DNA from: Chloroflexota bacterium
Lineage (GTDB): Bacteria; Chloroflexota; Anaerolineae; Anaerolineales; Anaerolineaceae
Length of the DNA stretch: 64,000 nt
Assembly (NCBI GenBank): GCA_029561345.1
Contig: JAKQJC010000064.1
Span: forward strand, 1-64,000
Direction: 5' to 3'
Numbering within the stretch: position 1 is the stretch's first letter; every line of letters begins with the position of its first letter. The position numbers and the translations under genes are program-made. The notes below the pieces were generated by a model. It saw nothing but the letters and a program-made list of their open reading frames with translations, did not search any database and had not been told where the DNA came from. This document shows, piece after piece, positions 63,978-64,000 of this stretch.

Positions 63978-64000
63978 AAGGAGCACATCAATTCGCTCAG

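Overview
The window is GC-rich, gene-dense bacterial chromosome and most likely comes from a Chloroflexota bacterium of the Anaerolineae type. That placement is inference. It rests on an oversized SecA (1356 residues) without the usual C-terminal zinc tail, an Agl23/TIGR03663-like membrane protein fused to NHL repeats, a group III-like phosphofructokinase, and the general codon style. No rRNA, tRNA or CRISPR array was seen.

Layout. 1-136 is the 5' end of a group II (IIC-like) intron on the minus strand, placed directly behind the terminator of a TetR-controlled operon (223-1880). A 7TM-PAS-GGDEF cyclase diverges from that operon. After a transglutaminase-like protein and a lactamase-fold protein comes a visibly AT-richer signalling operon (5879-9239: CheY, CheC and a GAF/PAS/GGDEF cyclase), with intergenic repeats on both sides. 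9642-15169 holds a secreted protein and a tightly overlapping minus operon (membrane protein, M16 peptidase pair, acpS, metallophosphoesterase, membrane protein). 15538-23189 carries a ferredoxin-NADP reductase, an M19 dipeptidase, ribosomal protein S1, a broken secreted-protein gene, a YitT transporter-like protein, an epimerase and an acetyltransferase. 23167-31473 is a run of small-molecule enzymes and regulators. 31546-34371 has PPK2 and an arsenic module: arsR with two operator-like sites and a double-methyltransferase ArsM fusion. 34640-43262 is the Agl23-like/NHL giant, GDPD and secA. 43353-48873 is a clpC-radA-(HGLEHAT protein)-holA operon. 49544-50978 is a ferredoxin-nitroreductase with its PadR regulator. 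51047-55275 is an AT-richer type III restriction-modification pair. The rest holds a D-glutamate-cyclase-like protein, a degenerate M23 protein, an RRM protein, ferritin, YjbQ, threonine aldolase, a DUF4157 protein, a structured RNA candidate with a tiny ORF, a long Thr/Pro-linker metallopeptidase with its small partner, and pfkA.

Most notable: (1) the DUF4157 protein, a toxin-like HExxH protein carrying the QxxxGNxxVxxLL motif seen in contractile-injection-system cargo, and a small downstream partner; (2) a candidate regulatory RNA at 60118-60285 whose hairpin loop can pair with the Shine-Dalgarno of an 18-codon ORF; (3) a five-copy family of structured intergenic repeats ending in GTCAA; (4) the two-methyltransferase ArsM fusion; (5) the group IIC-type intron end abutting a terminator hairpin.
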